A stretch of DNA of 64,000 nucleotides from assembly GCF_047739745.1 (NCBI RefSeq), contig NZ_JBLLVA010000025.1, forward strand, positions 1 through 64,000, in the 5' to 3' direction. A program made the position numbers and the translations under genes. Positions 41,479 to 51,900 of this stretch are shown here, one piece after another; positions within the stretch are counted from its first letter, which is position 1, and every line of letters starts with the position of its first letter. Below the pieces are notes generated by a model. That model searched no databases. It was not told the origin of the DNA and was given only the letters and a program-made list of their open reading frames with translations. Source of the DNA: Pseudaminobacter sp047739745 (GTDB taxonomy: Bacteria; Pseudomonadota; Alphaproteobacteria; Rhizobiales; Rhizobiaceae).

Positions 41479-42504
41479 ATGGCCCCCCGCCCCGCCTCAT
41501 CCATCTCCGCCCTCTTCCCCTTGCCGGTCGACACCGCGCCTATGGAAGCAAAGCGGGCGGATACTATTCCTTCTGACGAAGGGGTGTGGCAATACGAACC
41601 GAAATGGGACGGCTTTCGGTGTCTTGCATTCAAAGGTGGCGATACCGTCGACATTCGCGCCAAGTCCGGCAAGCCGCTGGGACGCTACTTTCCCGAACTG
41701 GTGGATCGCCTGCACGGCCTGGCTGCGGCGCAGTTCGTCGTCGACGGGGAGATCGTGATCGAGCGTTCCGGCCAATATTCCTTCGACGCATTGCAGATGC
41801 GGCTCCACCCAGCAGAAAGCCGCATCCGCAAGCTGGCGACCGAAACACCCGCCAAGCTGATGCTTTTCGACATACTGGCCGATGCCAACGGCGAAATCCT
41901 CACCGGTCAGCCGCTTTCAATGCGGCGTGCTGCCCTTGAAGCGTTCGTCAAATCCGCAAGGGGCACGGGCGCCGAGCTTTCTCCGGTCACCTTCGATGCC
42001 AGGGAAGCCGAAACGTGGCTGAACGGTGGCGGGGCCGGAGGAACCGACGGCATCGTCGCGAAACGACGCGATGAACCGTATCTTTCCGGCGAGCGCGCGA
42101 TGGTGAAGATCAAGCGGATGCGAACGGCCGACTGCGTGGTCGGCGGATTCCGGTATCTCGCCGACAGGAACGAAGTCGGGTCCTTGCTGCTCGGACTTTA
42201 CAACAAGGATGGCAAGCTCGACCATGTCGGCTTCACCTCTACGATTGGCAACGAGGAGCGAGCCGCGCTGACCAGAAGCCTGGAGGCCTTGCGAGAGCCG
42301 CCAGGCTTCACAGGCAAGGCGCCTGGCGGGCCGAGCCGCTGGAGCACGGAGCGCAGCGGAGCATGGGAACCCTTGAGACCGGAGCTGGTGGTGGAAGTTC
42401 GTTTCGATCATGTCACCGGCGAGCGCTTCCGTCATGGCACGAAGCTGTTGCGATGGCGGCCCGACAAGGCTCCCCGTCAATGCACTTTCGAGCAGATCGA
42501 TTGA
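41479..42504 (+). CDS. ATP-dependent DNA ligase (LigC-type)
   Basis: This 341-residue ligase has an adenylation domain with the nucleotide-binding lysine K42 in YEPKWDGFR, FVVDGEIVI near 90, KLMLFDIL near 128 and DGIVAKRR near 195, and an OB domain after about 210 with LRPELVVEVRFDH. It lacks the polymerase and phosphoesterase domains of LigD, so it is a stand-alone LigC-type enzyme, likely for repair in non-growing cells. It ends the EcfG-type alkB operon. A Ku gene is not in the window. Confidence 0.9.
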   Translation: MAPRPASSISALFPLPVDTAPMEAKRADTIPSDEGVWQYEPKWDGFRCLAFKGGDTVDIRAKSGKPLGRYFPELVDRLHGLAAAQFVVDGEIVIERSGQYSFDALQMRLHPAESRIRKLATETPAKLMLFDILADANGEILTGQPLSMRRAALEAFVKSARGTGAELSPVTFDAREAETWLNGGGAGGTDGIVAKRRDEPYLSGERAMVKIKRMRTADCVVGGFRYLADRNEVGSLLLGLYNKDGKLDHVGFTSTIGNEERAALTRSLEALREPPGFTGKAPGGPSRWSTERSGAWEPLRPELVVEVRFDHVTGERFRHGTKLLRWRPDKAPRQCTFEQID

Positions 42505-42578
42505 CGCGAACTGAGGAAAGCAACTCACCCTAAGCGGCTTTCCCAGCTGCAAAAAATCCACGCCAGATCGCGCAATCC

Positions 42579-43925
42579 TCAAGTTTTCGCCATAGGGCCC
42601 GTTTCGGTTCTATCCTCCAGTGGCTGCCAAATGCTTATCCTGCGGGTCTCGGGCATCAGGTAGAGGGCCAACAGAAAGCAGACTGCAGGAACCGCGATGG
42701 GGTAGATTAGCGCGTAACCAATGCTACCGGTGGCCGCGAAGGCGGCCGATGTGATGAACGGCACCAATCCGCCACCCCATCCGTTGCCGATATGATAAGG
42801 CACCGACACCGATGTGTACCGAATCCTGCCAGGGAAGTACTCTGCCAGAAATGCCCCGACCGGCCCATAAACCATCCCGACGTAGCAAACGAGGATGAAG
42901 ATGATGAAGATCGCAATCGGGTAGTTGATGTTGCCGGGCTGTGTGACCGATCCAAGCCACAAATACAGTGGATAGTACGTGACCGCAGCCAGCAACATGC
43001 CTCCCAGAATCACTGGCTTTCGGCCGATTATGTCGGACAAAAATCCAAAGAAGATCAGGCTTGGCGTTGCAATGAGCAGCGCGGTGCCCACGATGTATGC
43101 CGAGGCCAGCGGGTCCAACTTCGAAACCTGCTGCAAGAAGTACAACGCCCAGAATTGACCGCTGTACCAAACCACACCTTGCCCAATCAGCACGATGGTG
43201 GCGATGCCAACGTATTTGATGTTGGAGCTAAGGAAGGCTTCCTTCCAAGGATTTCGGGTCATCTGCCCCTTGGCCTTGATCTCCTCGAATATCGGCGTCT
43301 CCTGAAGCTGGAGCCGGATGTAGATTGCTATGGCTACCAGGAGGAAGGACACCAGGAACGGAACGCGCCATGCCCAGGCATCGAAAACTTCATTACCAAA
43401 ATAGCTGCGCGTCGCAATAATTACGGCCAGCGACACCACGATCCCGAGAGTTGGAGAGGTCTGCAGCCAGCCGGTGTAGTAGCCGCGACGTTCATCCGGG
43501 ACATGCTCGGCGACATAGGTGATGGCACCGCCATACTCTCCGCCCAGGCACAGGCCCTGAATCATCCGCAAGCCGAAGAGAAGGAACGCAGCGGTCAAGC
43601 CGATCGACTCGTAAGTTGGGATCAACCCGATCGCGCCGGTGCCCAACCCCATTCCGCTGAGAGTAATAAGAAAGGTGTACTTGCGGCCGACCCGATCGCC
43701 CATCCACCCGAAGAGGAACGCCCCCAGTGGGCGGATCAGAAATCCAGCGGTGAACAGCGCAATCGTACTCAGCAGAGCTGCGACCGGGTGAGATTGTTCA
43801 AAGAACTTGACCGACAGAACCGCAGCCAAGCTGCCGAAGATGTAGAAGTCGTACCATTCGATGATGTTTCCCACCGATGCAGCAACGATCACACGGCGGA
43901 AATCTCTTGGGATTTGAATAGCCAT
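42579..43925 (-). CDS. MFS transporter, metabolite:H+ symporter (MHS) group
   Basis: This 448-residue, 12-helix transporter opens with IIEWYDFYIFGSLAAVL and has the loop motif GWMGDRVGRKYTF, both typical of the MHS branch (ProP, KgtP, ShiA). Such proteins import organic acids, betaines or similar small metabolites with protons. I start it at MAIQIPRDF, with AGGAGGAGA upstream. The open frame runs 273 codons further upstream, but that stretch is Pro/Ala-rich and crosses the next gene, so it is not coding. Substrate cannot be told. Confidence 0.88.
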   Translation of the reverse strand: MAIQIPRDFRRVIVAASVGNIIEWYDFYIFGSLAAVLSVKFFEQSHPVAALLSTIALFTAGFLIRPLGAFLFGWMGDRVGRKYTFLITLSGMGLGTGAIGLIPTYESIGLTAAFLLFGLRMIQGLCLGGEYGGAITYVAEHVPDERRGYYTGWLQTSPTLGIVVSLAVIIATRSYFGNEVFDAWAWRVPFLVSFLLVAIAIYIRLQLQETPIFEEIKAKGQMTRNPWKEAFLSSNIKYVGIATIVLIGQGVVWYSGQFWALYFLQQVSKLDPLASAYIVGTALLIATPSLIFFGFLSDIIGRKPVILGGMLLAAVTYYPLYLWLGSVTQPGNINYPIAIFIIFILVCYVGMVYGPVGAFLAEYFPGRIRYTSVSVPYHIGNGWGGGLVPFITSAAFAATGSIGYALIYPIAVPAVCFLLALYLMPETRRISIWQPLEDRTETGPMAKT

Positions 43926-44235
43926 GCTCTCCTCCTGGTCTAAGACCTGCCTTCTACCTTTGCATAATTTTACTCGCGACAGCCCAAACCATGCGCGGCA
44001 TTTGCGCAACATCTGGACATCCATAGGTGAATCACAACCGCTCACCTCCTCATCGGTCCGGAAAGCGCAGTTGAAACATTTTAATCCTGATGAGCGCGGT
44101 TGCAAAGAACAGGATCGTGCTTGCTGCTCAATAGAGCAGACTCGAACTGCTGTTGATGAGACGCATTTCTCCCACGATGCCGGGCCGGAACGCTGGTACC
44201 ACTTTGATGAACCTGTTCCAGCATGATCGTTGTTC
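43926..44235. other. 310-bp intergenic region
   Basis: This stretch holds the promoter of the MFS gene at its left end (reading minus) and the 3' end region of the FecR gene. It is less GC-rich than its neighbours around 43960-44140. No gene, operator or T-run terminator could be supported. Confidence 0.35.
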
Positions 44236-45363
44236 TTATCGGTGGCCTTGGCCTCGGCCACCGACGTCGTGCCCACCGGTCCCAGCGCTGCCGGTTCCGG
44301 GCCCGCCTGCTCTGCCCGAACTGCCGGCTCTCCCGAAACCGCCGAAACCCGAGCTACCTCTGCCGACGCTCGCGCCGGCAGCAACTCCCCCACCCCAACC
44401 GCTTGCCGAGGCACCGATCGACGACGCTTGCGAACGACCTGCGGCGTGCGCGTTGCTGCGTCCATGACCCAGGGCGCCAAAGTCGCGGCCGTTCGGGCTG
44501 AACCCAGCCTTGCCCATCGCTTTGGTGTTTCCCGGGTTTCCATGCGGTCGTGCTTTGTTCGGAGTGGGCGCGGGTGACGCAGCAGGCTTGTCCGAGACTG
44601 GCGCTGGCGAAGGTGGTGACGGCGACGCAACAGGACTTTCGCGCTGTGTAGTGGGGGTGGTGGCGCGGGCATTGCGGGTGCCGGTTTGCGGAATCGAGCC
44701 GCGGCAGGCGGCGGCGCCGCCCTGGAACTGCGGGAGAATAGCACTTCCGCTCGTGAGCAGCGGAAAGAGGCTTCGCACGCGCTGCGGATCCAGCCGGCCC
44801 ACGCCGCTGTTTCTTTGAATGAAGCCGCGTCGGTTGAAGGCGATGTAACCGCATCTTTGGCGCATCACGCGGCAGGCGCCGTCTCGTGGGCAGACATTCA
44901 CTTGCCCGCGCAGCAAAAGGAGGCTCGTCGTGCCGCCTTTTACCGAGACGTCGAATGCCGTTCCCCTGACGCCGATACTGCCGGCCGGTGTTGTGATCGC
45001 ATAGGCCCTCGAGCCGCTGCGTCCGCTGATGAAGCGAAAAGCACCTTTTGTCACCGAAACCGACACCGCCTTTGCTGAACTCTCGCCCGAGAACACGAAC
45101 CTGTCCAGGGTGACGTTCGAGTTTGGACCAAGCACCAGTTTGGTGTCGTCGACAAACCTGATTTGCGCCAGCCCGGTCGAGTTCGCGACAAGCCGGTCGT
45201 TCGTGAATACGGGAGCCGAGGTAATAAGAACCTTGCTGCCGCCCGCGCCGACATTGGTGACACGCAGCTTCGCGTCGATCGCCACGCCAATCTGCGGCGC
45301 TGCGCCGACAGGCTGCAGTGCCACCAACAAGCCGAGAAAGGCGAATGCCAACGCGCGACGCAT
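44236..45363 (-). CDS. FecR-domain secreted protein with Gly-rich tail
   Basis: This 375-residue protein has a signal peptide (MRRALAFAFLGLLVAL through VGAAPQ), a FecR-type beta domain at about 35-150 (SAPVFTNDRLVANSTGLAQI, VLGPNSNVTLDRFVFSG, TPAGSIGVRGTAFDV), four Cys residues near 160-175, a Pro/Ser/Thr linker and a low-complexity Gly/Ala/Ser tail of about 90 residues. GAGGAG precedes the ATG. It follows a CHASE2-cyclase gene by 108 bases, a pairing often seen in alphaproteobacteria. It is periplasmic, and might pass a signal to the CHASE2 domain. That link is inference. Confidence 0.82.
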   Translation of the reverse strand: MRRALAFAFLGLLVALQPVGAAPQIGVAIDAKLRVTNVGAGGSKVLITSAPVFTNDRLVANSTGLAQIRFVDDTKLVLGPNSNVTLDRFVFSGESSAKAVSVSVTKGAFRFISGRSGSRAYAITTPAGSIGVRGTAFDVSVKGGTTSLLLLRGQVNVCPRDGACRVMRQRCGYIAFNRRGFIQRNSGVGRLDPQRVRSLFPLLTSGSAILPQFQGGAAACRGSIPQTGTRNARATTPTTQRESPVASPSPPSPAPVSDKPAASPAPTPNKARPHGNPGNTKAMGKAGFSPNGRDFGALGHGRSNAHAAGRSQASSIGASASGWGGGVAAGASVGRGSSGFGGFGRAGSSGRAGGPGTGSAGTGGHDVGGRGQGHR

Positions 45364-45471
45364 CTCGAATGCTCCTCGCAGCGTGAAGCCACACGGCCAA
45401 GCATGGAAGTTGCCCGAGCCCATGGGAATGCGTGACTGGGTGAAGTAGGCCACTTCCTGTGGCGGATAGGG

Positions 45472-47679
45472 TTATAACGACTGGTTGGCACTATAACCCC
45501 CAAGAATGTTACGGCGAAGGCAGTGGTAGAGCGGCTTAAGGCGATCGGGGGCGTGTGCCATGCATCGTTCGAGGGCGTCGTTGATCTCGCCGCGCCTGTT
45601 GATCGCCAGCGCGGCGGCAAGCTGCTCGTGGTTTTCCTTCAGTTGCGCGAACTCCGGGGATCTTGCGTAATTCTCTTCACCGACCAGCGCGTAAATGCCG
45701 ATGCTCTGCGACTTGCCCTTGAGCATGATGTCACCTACCGACAGAAAGGCCATGCCGGGTGCTGCCGATGCGGTCGTTTCCGATACCAGTATCGGCCAGC
45801 CGATTGCCTTCGCCTCGGACTGCGTCCGTGCCGCAATGTTGACGGTGTCACCGACCACGGAATAGTTGAACCGGTCGGCAGAGCCCATATTGCCGACGCA
45901 GGCATCACCGGTGCCGAGACCAATGCCGATCCGGATTTTGGGAATGTCCAGCGACCTCTGCCTGAAGCCGAAAACATCATCATGGTCCAACCGCTCCACA
46001 GCTTCCACCGCTTGTAGCGCGGCCCGGCAAGCCTTTCGTGCGTGGTCTTCCACCTCAAGCGGCGCGTTCCAAAACGCCATGATCGAGTCGCCGATATATT
46101 TGTCGATGGCGCCTTCCTGCTTCTGGATGATGTCGGTCAAAGGGGAGAAGAGCTGATTGAGAAATGAAACGAGATCGTTCGGCGACAGCTTCTCCGAAAT
46201 TCCGGTAAAGCCGCGGACATCCATGAACAGGACGGTGACATTGCGCATCTCGCCACCGAGGATCAGTTGTTCAGGTGATGCCTCGAGCTTCTTCAGCAGG
46301 CTGGGGGCGAGATAGTGTTGGAACGCGTTGCGGACGAAGCGGCGCTCACGCTCGGCGATGGCAAAGACAAGGGTGATCGCCAAAATGTAGAGCACGCCGC
46401 CAGTGAGCATGGCAAGCAAGGGTTCGATGAGGATGCCGTAACGCGCAAAGGCCATCCAACTGACGGCTGCCACTATGGCAGCGCACACTGCTCCGAACGC
46501 GGCTGAAAACAGGGCATTGCTAAACGGCATGATGGCCATCACGAGCAGGGTGACGATGGTTGTCATTGTCATCTCGGCGCCGTCGGCCCAATCGGGCCGC
46601 CGCAGGAAGTCCTGCGACAGGATCTGCTCGATGATCTGCGCGTGGAGAGATACGCCGGGCACGGTCTGCCCAAGCGCATTCAGCCGCAGATCGGACAGCC
46701 CGACCGCCGAGGTACCGATGAGCACTATGTGGCCTTGCACCAGCGGTGCAAGATCCTGCGCGTTGCCGCTCAGCAGTCGGCTCACGGAGATATAGTCCGA
46801 AGGCTGATCCCGCCTGTAGTACATCTGGATTTCGCCGGCCGCCGTGGTCGGCACCACCAGATCGGCGATCTTGATGCTGACCATTCCGGCCTTGCCGCCG
46901 CTGATCTCGCCGCTCGCTCCCACTGATTTCAGGACGAAGGTCGAGGTTCCGGTGGCAATTCGCAACGCTTCGATGGATAGCGCCGGATAGACCGCATCGC
47001 CATCGGTGATGACGAGCGGCACCCTCCTGATCACGTCATCCTGTCGATCGCCGCTCAAGCTCACACTGCCTATGCCCGAGGCGGCGTTCTGCAATATGGG
47101 CAGTGGGACGATGGCGCCATTCATGCGCAGCAGCGCCGGCTTTGCGTCGTTGCCGGCAAAGGCAAAACCTGCCGTTTGACGGGGCCGGACCGAATTTACG
47201 GATGCCGTGGCAAAGAAGCCGACGACGGAAGGAAGCTGCGCCGCGCTTCGGGCAAGCACCTCGTCGCTGTCGGGCAGGCTCCTCAATCTGTCGCGAATGC
47301 CTGGCTCAAGGTCAGGCTGATCCTGCAGCATCCTTCTGGCGATTTCGCTGGGATTGCTGCGGTCCGGTTCGGAGAACACCATGTCGAAAGCGATTGCGGC
47401 CGCGCCCAGATCGGCTAGCCGGTCGACGATTTCGGCAAGTTTGGTGCGCGGCCATGGCCACTGGCCGTAATGGCGGATGCCGTCGTCATCGATGTCGATA
47501 ATCCGGACCGGAAGCGCGGTCGGTTCGCGCGGCTTCAGGCGCTGGTAGCTGTCGAAGGTCAGGTTGCGCGCAAGCTGCAGAATATCGGGATCATTGGCCC
47601 GCAACGCCAACGCACCAAAAAGCACGCTGGCACCGATGAGCGCCACCTGGATCGGCTTGCTCTGGAGAACGCGCCTCAT
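45472..47679 (-). CDS. CHASE2-domain class III adenylate/guanylate cyclase
   Basis: This 735-residue receptor has an N-terminal membrane segment, a periplasmic CHASE2 domain at about 30-330 (DSYQRLKPRE, FDMVFSEPDRSNP, VLIGTSAVGLSDLR), two or three membrane helices near 345-440 and a class III cyclase domain at about 475-660. Catalytic residues are intact: D487 in LFMDVRGFT, K527 and D531 in DKYIGDSIM, and N614/R618 in GDTVNIAART, with K and D at the base-selecting positions, which favours ATP. I start it at MRRVLQSK; the much longer upstream frame is antisense to the lipid kinase gene. Confidence 0.87.
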   Translation of the reverse strand: MRRVLQSKPIQVALIGASVLFGALALRANDPDILQLARNLTFDSYQRLKPREPTALPVRIIDIDDDGIRHYGQWPWPRTKLAEIVDRLADLGAAAIAFDMVFSEPDRSNPSEIARRMLQDQPDLEPGIRDRLRSLPDSDEVLARSAAQLPSVVGFFATASVNSVRPRQTAGFAFAGNDAKPALLRMNGAIVPLPILQNAASGIGSVSLSGDRQDDVIRRVPLVITDGDAVYPALSIEALRIATGTSTFVLKSVGASGEISGGKAGMVSIKIADLVVPTTAAGEIQMYYRRDQPSDYISVSRLLSGNAQDLAPLVQGHIVLIGTSAVGLSDLRLNALGQTVPGVSLHAQIIEQILSQDFLRRPDWADGAEMTMTTIVTLLVMAIMPFSNALFSAAFGAVCAAIVAAVSWMAFARYGILIEPLLAMLTGGVLYILAITLVFAIAERERRFVRNAFQHYLAPSLLKKLEASPEQLILGGEMRNVTVLFMDVRGFTGISEKLSPNDLVSFLNQLFSPLTDIIQKQEGAIDKYIGDSIMAFWNAPLEVEDHARKACRAALQAVEAVERLDHDDVFGFRQRSLDIPKIRIGIGLGTGDACVGNMGSADRFNYSVVGDTVNIAARTQSEAKAIGWPILVSETTASAAPGMAFLSVGDIMLKGKSQSIGIYALVGEENYARSPEFAQLKENHEQLAAALAINRRGEINDALERCMAHAPDRLKPLYHCLRRNILGGYSANQSL

Positions 47680-47871
47680 GACCGGCTCGATACGCGCGAT
47701 ACGCAGCTCGGACGCTATTGGATTAATTTGCCGCTGTCGAGCGCACTGCAGCCGAAGGGGCGGCGACCTGACGGCTGGAAACGCGATTTGATCCGGAATT
47801 GCCGCAGCAATGTCGAAATCCGCATGCGAACCACTATCTGCACTGGCATGACACATCCGGCCGAAACTCGC

Positions 47872-48777
47872 ATGACTGAAAGCCTTGCGCGTCGCGCGCT
47901 GCTGCTCGTCAATCCCAAGGCGCGCCGCGGACAAGAATCGATCGCGCCGCTGGTCGAACAACTCCGGACCGGCGGGCTGTCGGTCACTATCGAACCCTTC
48001 GAAGCGCTGCCGGAGATCGCCCGCGACATCGTTCGACTTCGACATATCGCCGATCTCGTGATCGTGTGCGGTGGCGATGGTTCCGTATCTTCGGCGGCAC
48101 TCGCGGCAATGGAAAGCGGCCTGCCGATGGGTATCATACCGATGGGAACGGCAAACGACCTGGCGCGCACCCTCCACATCCCGCTGGATCTGGCGGCCGC
48201 CGCCGACGTGATCCTGGCCGGCCGGGAGCGCCGGATCGACGTTGGCACGGTCAATGGTCACGCGTTCTTCAATGTCGCCAGCATCGGCCTGAGCACCAAG
48301 CTCGCCCAGAGCCTTGATCCGGATCTGAAGAAACGTTTTGGCAGGCTGGGCTATGCCTTGGCCGCGATAAAAGTGCTCGCCAGGGCAACCCCCTTCAATG
48401 CGCGGATCACGGAAAAGAACGTGGAGATCGACGTCTCGACCTATCAGATCGCAGTTGGCAACGGCCGTCACTATGGCGGCGGCAGCGTCATCGAGGAGAC
48501 GGCGGAGATCGACGACGGCCATCTCGATCTTTACAGCCTCGAAATCAAGAACCTCTTGAAGCTGGCGCTGATGCTGCGTTCCTTCCGCGCCGGCACGCAC
48601 GGCGCCTGGAACGAAGTTCGCACCGCCAGATGCGTCGAATTCGACATCGACACCGACAAGTCGATGCTGGTGAATGCCGACGGCGAGATCGTCACCTCGA
48701 CGCCGGCGCATTTCAAGGTTCATCCAAAAGCAATTTCGGTTTTTGTGCCGGCCGCAGAAAATTCGGCCAATCAATAA
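47872..48777 (+). CDS. diacylglycerol/lipid kinase (YegS/DgkB family)
   Basis: This 301-residue soluble kinase of the DAGK catalytic family phosphorylates a lipid such as diacylglycerol. It has LLVNPKARRG at the start, the ATP-binding CGGDGSVSSAALAAM at 66-80, IPMGTANDLARTL near 95 and VNADGEIV near the C-terminus. I start it at MTESLARR; an ATG eight codons earlier is in frame and neither has a clear ribosome site. It is divergent from the CHASE2-cyclase gene with 192 bases between. Confidence 0.87.
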   Translation: MTESLARRALLLVNPKARRGQESIAPLVEQLRTGGLSVTIEPFEALPEIARDIVRLRHIADLVIVCGGDGSVSSAALAAMESGLPMGIIPMGTANDLARTLHIPLDLAAAADVILAGRERRIDVGTVNGHAFFNVASIGLSTKLAQSLDPDLKKRFGRLGYALAAIKVLARATPFNARITEKNVEIDVSTYQIAVGNGRHYGGGSVIEETAEIDDGHLDLYSLEIKNLLKLALMLRSFRAGTHGAWNEVRTARCVEFDIDTDKSMLVNADGEIVTSTPAHFKVHPKAISVFVPAAENSANQ

Positions 48778-48957
48778 TCGTCCTTGAATGACACGCGATA
48801 GCGGTTCGTCCGCCTCGATCCTGCCCGTAGGCTTCGCCAAGTGCGCTTCACCATTACCACGCCCGCCCAATTGCGTCTGGCCATTGTCGAAGAGCCGGGA
48901 AACGGGGCGGCGGGGGACGCGCACATCTTGTTTTGTTATGCGGTCCTTCGGCCGCCG

Positions 48958-51900
48958 TTAAAAGCCCTGCCCGCCTTCTGACGCGTGCAACCGCGTAAGG
49001 CTATCCCGCGCCTTGAGCTCCCAGCTTGTTGCCGCCTGCTTTTCGGAAAGGGCGATCGCCTCGCGAAACGACCCTTCGGCGACGCTCGGCCCCATGCCAC
49101 GGCTAAGCTCGATCTCGCCCCGCAGTCGGAGCAATTCGGCCGTGTAGTAGTGCTCGCCAATTCTGTTGGCTTGGTCGAGGCCCTGTCTGACCGCCTTGGC
49201 TGCCCGCTCGAACTGGCCGGTGCGCAGGCAGGCTTCCGCAAGCAGCCCGAGATAGCAGGACTTGTCGACCTCCTGATCCTCCAGGGCCTGCACCGTGTCC
49301 TGCATCAGGGCGGTTCCGGCGGCTGCCCCCTCGATATTGGCGATTGCCCAGCCGCGGAAAAACTGCGCCATCTTGGCCCAGAGATTGAAACCGTTTTCGC
49401 GGGCAAGCGGCAGCAATTCCTCGGCAAGCTGCACGACCGTGGTGCCCTCATCGCGAAAAGCGAACAGGATGCACCCATTGCCGAGGCAGGCCGCCAAACG
49501 GTAGGCTGACTGTGGGCGCGCGATCGCCTCCGCCTGGCGGAACAGGCCGAGCGCCTCGTCGTGATGGCCGAGGATGTGCATGGTCCATGAGAGATAAATC
49601 ATGGCCATGCTTGGAAAATCGCTGCCGACCTCATCCGCCCTCGCTTTGTGGCCGAGTGCGAGTTCCAGATAGTCTCGGGCCGAGGTCAGCTCACCCTGGC
49701 AGAACAGGCTCATGCCCTTGAACTGCAATCCAAGCACCAGAGCCTTGAGATTGTTGCGACTCTCGCCGATCTCGATCAGTCGGTCGCTGGCGCCGATCGA
49801 GTCCGAAAACTGGCCCGAGTTGAAATGCGTTCCGAACAGCCCGTCGAGCGCGCGCACCGGAGCTTCGGGATCGCCCAGTTTTTCGCTGAGTTCGATCGCC
49901 CGATGATAAGCGGCGCTCCCTTCACCGGTTACATAGCCGAAGGCGGCGTAGAGCACGTCTCCGCGTTCCAGTTCGAGCCGCAGAATTCGGCTGCTACGTT
50001 CCAGCGAATCCGGCAGCATTCGGGCCGCCTCAATGCCCTTCCCGAACATTTGCGCCGCTTCCACCTTGGCCCAGGTCTTGCCGGCCTTGAGGCCCGCCGA
50101 CAGCCAGTAATCGGCCGCCCGGTCGTAAACCCCGCCATCGAAAAAGTGCTGGGCCAAAAGTTCGGGATAGGCCGATGCCGCTTTCGGGTCACGCTGCTCC
50201 ATGGTATTGGCGATTGCGGCGTGAAGCTGCTGGCGGCGTTCACGAAGCATGGTTCGCTGAGCAGCCTGCTGCAGTAGGGCATGCTTGAAGAAAAAGTCCG
50301 ACCATTTGGCTTCATCCTTGGGGATGATCAGCCCGGCGCGTACGAGATTTGAAAGCTCGGACCGCACGGCCGGCTCCGGCCAGCCGCTGACCTCGCGCAG
50401 CAGGCCGATATCGAATTCCCGACCGATGGTCGCGGCAATCTGCGCGATTTCCTTGGCCGGCCCCAGCCGGTCAAGGCGGGCGAGCAGTGAGGATTGCAGC
50501 GAAACGGGAATGTCCTCGTCGGCCGATCGGCGTTTGGACAGCGACTGGTCCGAAGGCAAACCGATTTCCAAGGCGCTCCGGGTCAGCTCCTCGATATAGA
50601 GCGGCACGCCTTCGGCACGCTCGACAACGAAGGCGATCAGCTCGGACGAAGGCGGTCGCGCCGGACTCATGTCGCCGATAAGCGCCTCAGCATCGGCCCT
50701 GTCGAGAGGTGCCAGTTTGACCTGCAGCAGATCGTCCCGCCCGCTGCGTGAGATATCCGGTTCCGTGCGTGTGGAGACCAGGATCAGCGCCGGAATTGTG
50801 CGCGGATTGTCGATCAGTTCGTTGAGCAATTCGCGTGAGGTGATGTCGGCCCATTGCTCATCTTCAAACAGCAGCAGAAGTGTATTGGTTCGCGCCAGAT
50901 GACCGATCCAATCCATGAACACCCGCTTGGTGATGGTGCGATAGCGTTCGGCGCTGATGTCGGAAACCGCGTCCGGTCCGGTGCTTGGAAGTGACAGGAG
51001 GTTGGCGAAGATCGGCATGGACGCGCTGATCGGGATCTCGCTATGCGACAACACCGCTCGGAGCTTTTGCAATTTGTCCTCGGACGGATCAGCATCCTCA
51101 ATGCCGGCTTGGCGCCTAAGCTCCGTCAGGAAGGGATGCAATGTGCTGTTTTCGAAAGCCGGCGAGCACTGCACCATGAATCGTGTCGAAGCCTGCAGCC
51201 TTTGCTGCAATTCGTGAAGAAGCCGCGATTTGCCGATGCCTGCTTCGCCGGAAATAACCACCGCCAGGCCGCGGCGGTTTGCCGATGCCATTTCCCAGCT
51301 CTGCAGCAGCCGCTCGACCTCGCTGTCGCGGCCGCACAGCTTGCTCAGCCGGGTCCTCCTGGCAAATCGACTGGACAGCGAGCGCGCCCGGCGCACTTGC
51401 CAGACCTTAACGGGTCCGGAGAAACCCTTCACCTCATGTCGGCCAAAGTCGGCGAACTCGATCGCGCCATTTGCCGCCTTGTAGGTCGCTTCGTCGGCAA
51501 GCATGGTGTTCGGTGCGGCCAGCACCTGAAGGCGCGCGGCCATATGGGCGACGTGGCCGAAGGCGACGGTCGACACGCCTGCGGGCGCGCCGAGAAAGTT
51601 GCCCACCACAACCTGGCCGCTGGCGACACCCAGCCGGGCACGCAGCGACTGACCTTGGGCGTCGGCAATGGTGCCCACGGTTTCAAGGATTTCCAGACCG
51701 GCAAGCAGGGCGCGTTCGGCATCGTCCTCGTCGGCAGTCGGGTAGCCGAAATAGGCGGTAACGGCATCGCCGATATAGCTCGCCACCAGCCCATTGTGCT
51801 GTTGCACCACCGCGCTGCAGCTTTGCAGGAAGCGTTCAACCAGGCGGCGAAAATCCTCCGGATCGAGGCGATCCGCATATTCCGTCGAGGCCACCATGTC

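Noticed and set aside
43926..44744. Upstream extension of the MFS frame by 273 codons
   Set aside because: It is Pro/Ala-rich, crosses the FecR gene and has no motifs; a strong ribosome site marks 43925 as the start.
47680..48924. Upstream extension of the CHASE2-cyclase frame by more than 400 codons
   Set aside because: It runs antisense through the lipid kinase gene, and the natural start is MRRVLQSK before a membrane segment.
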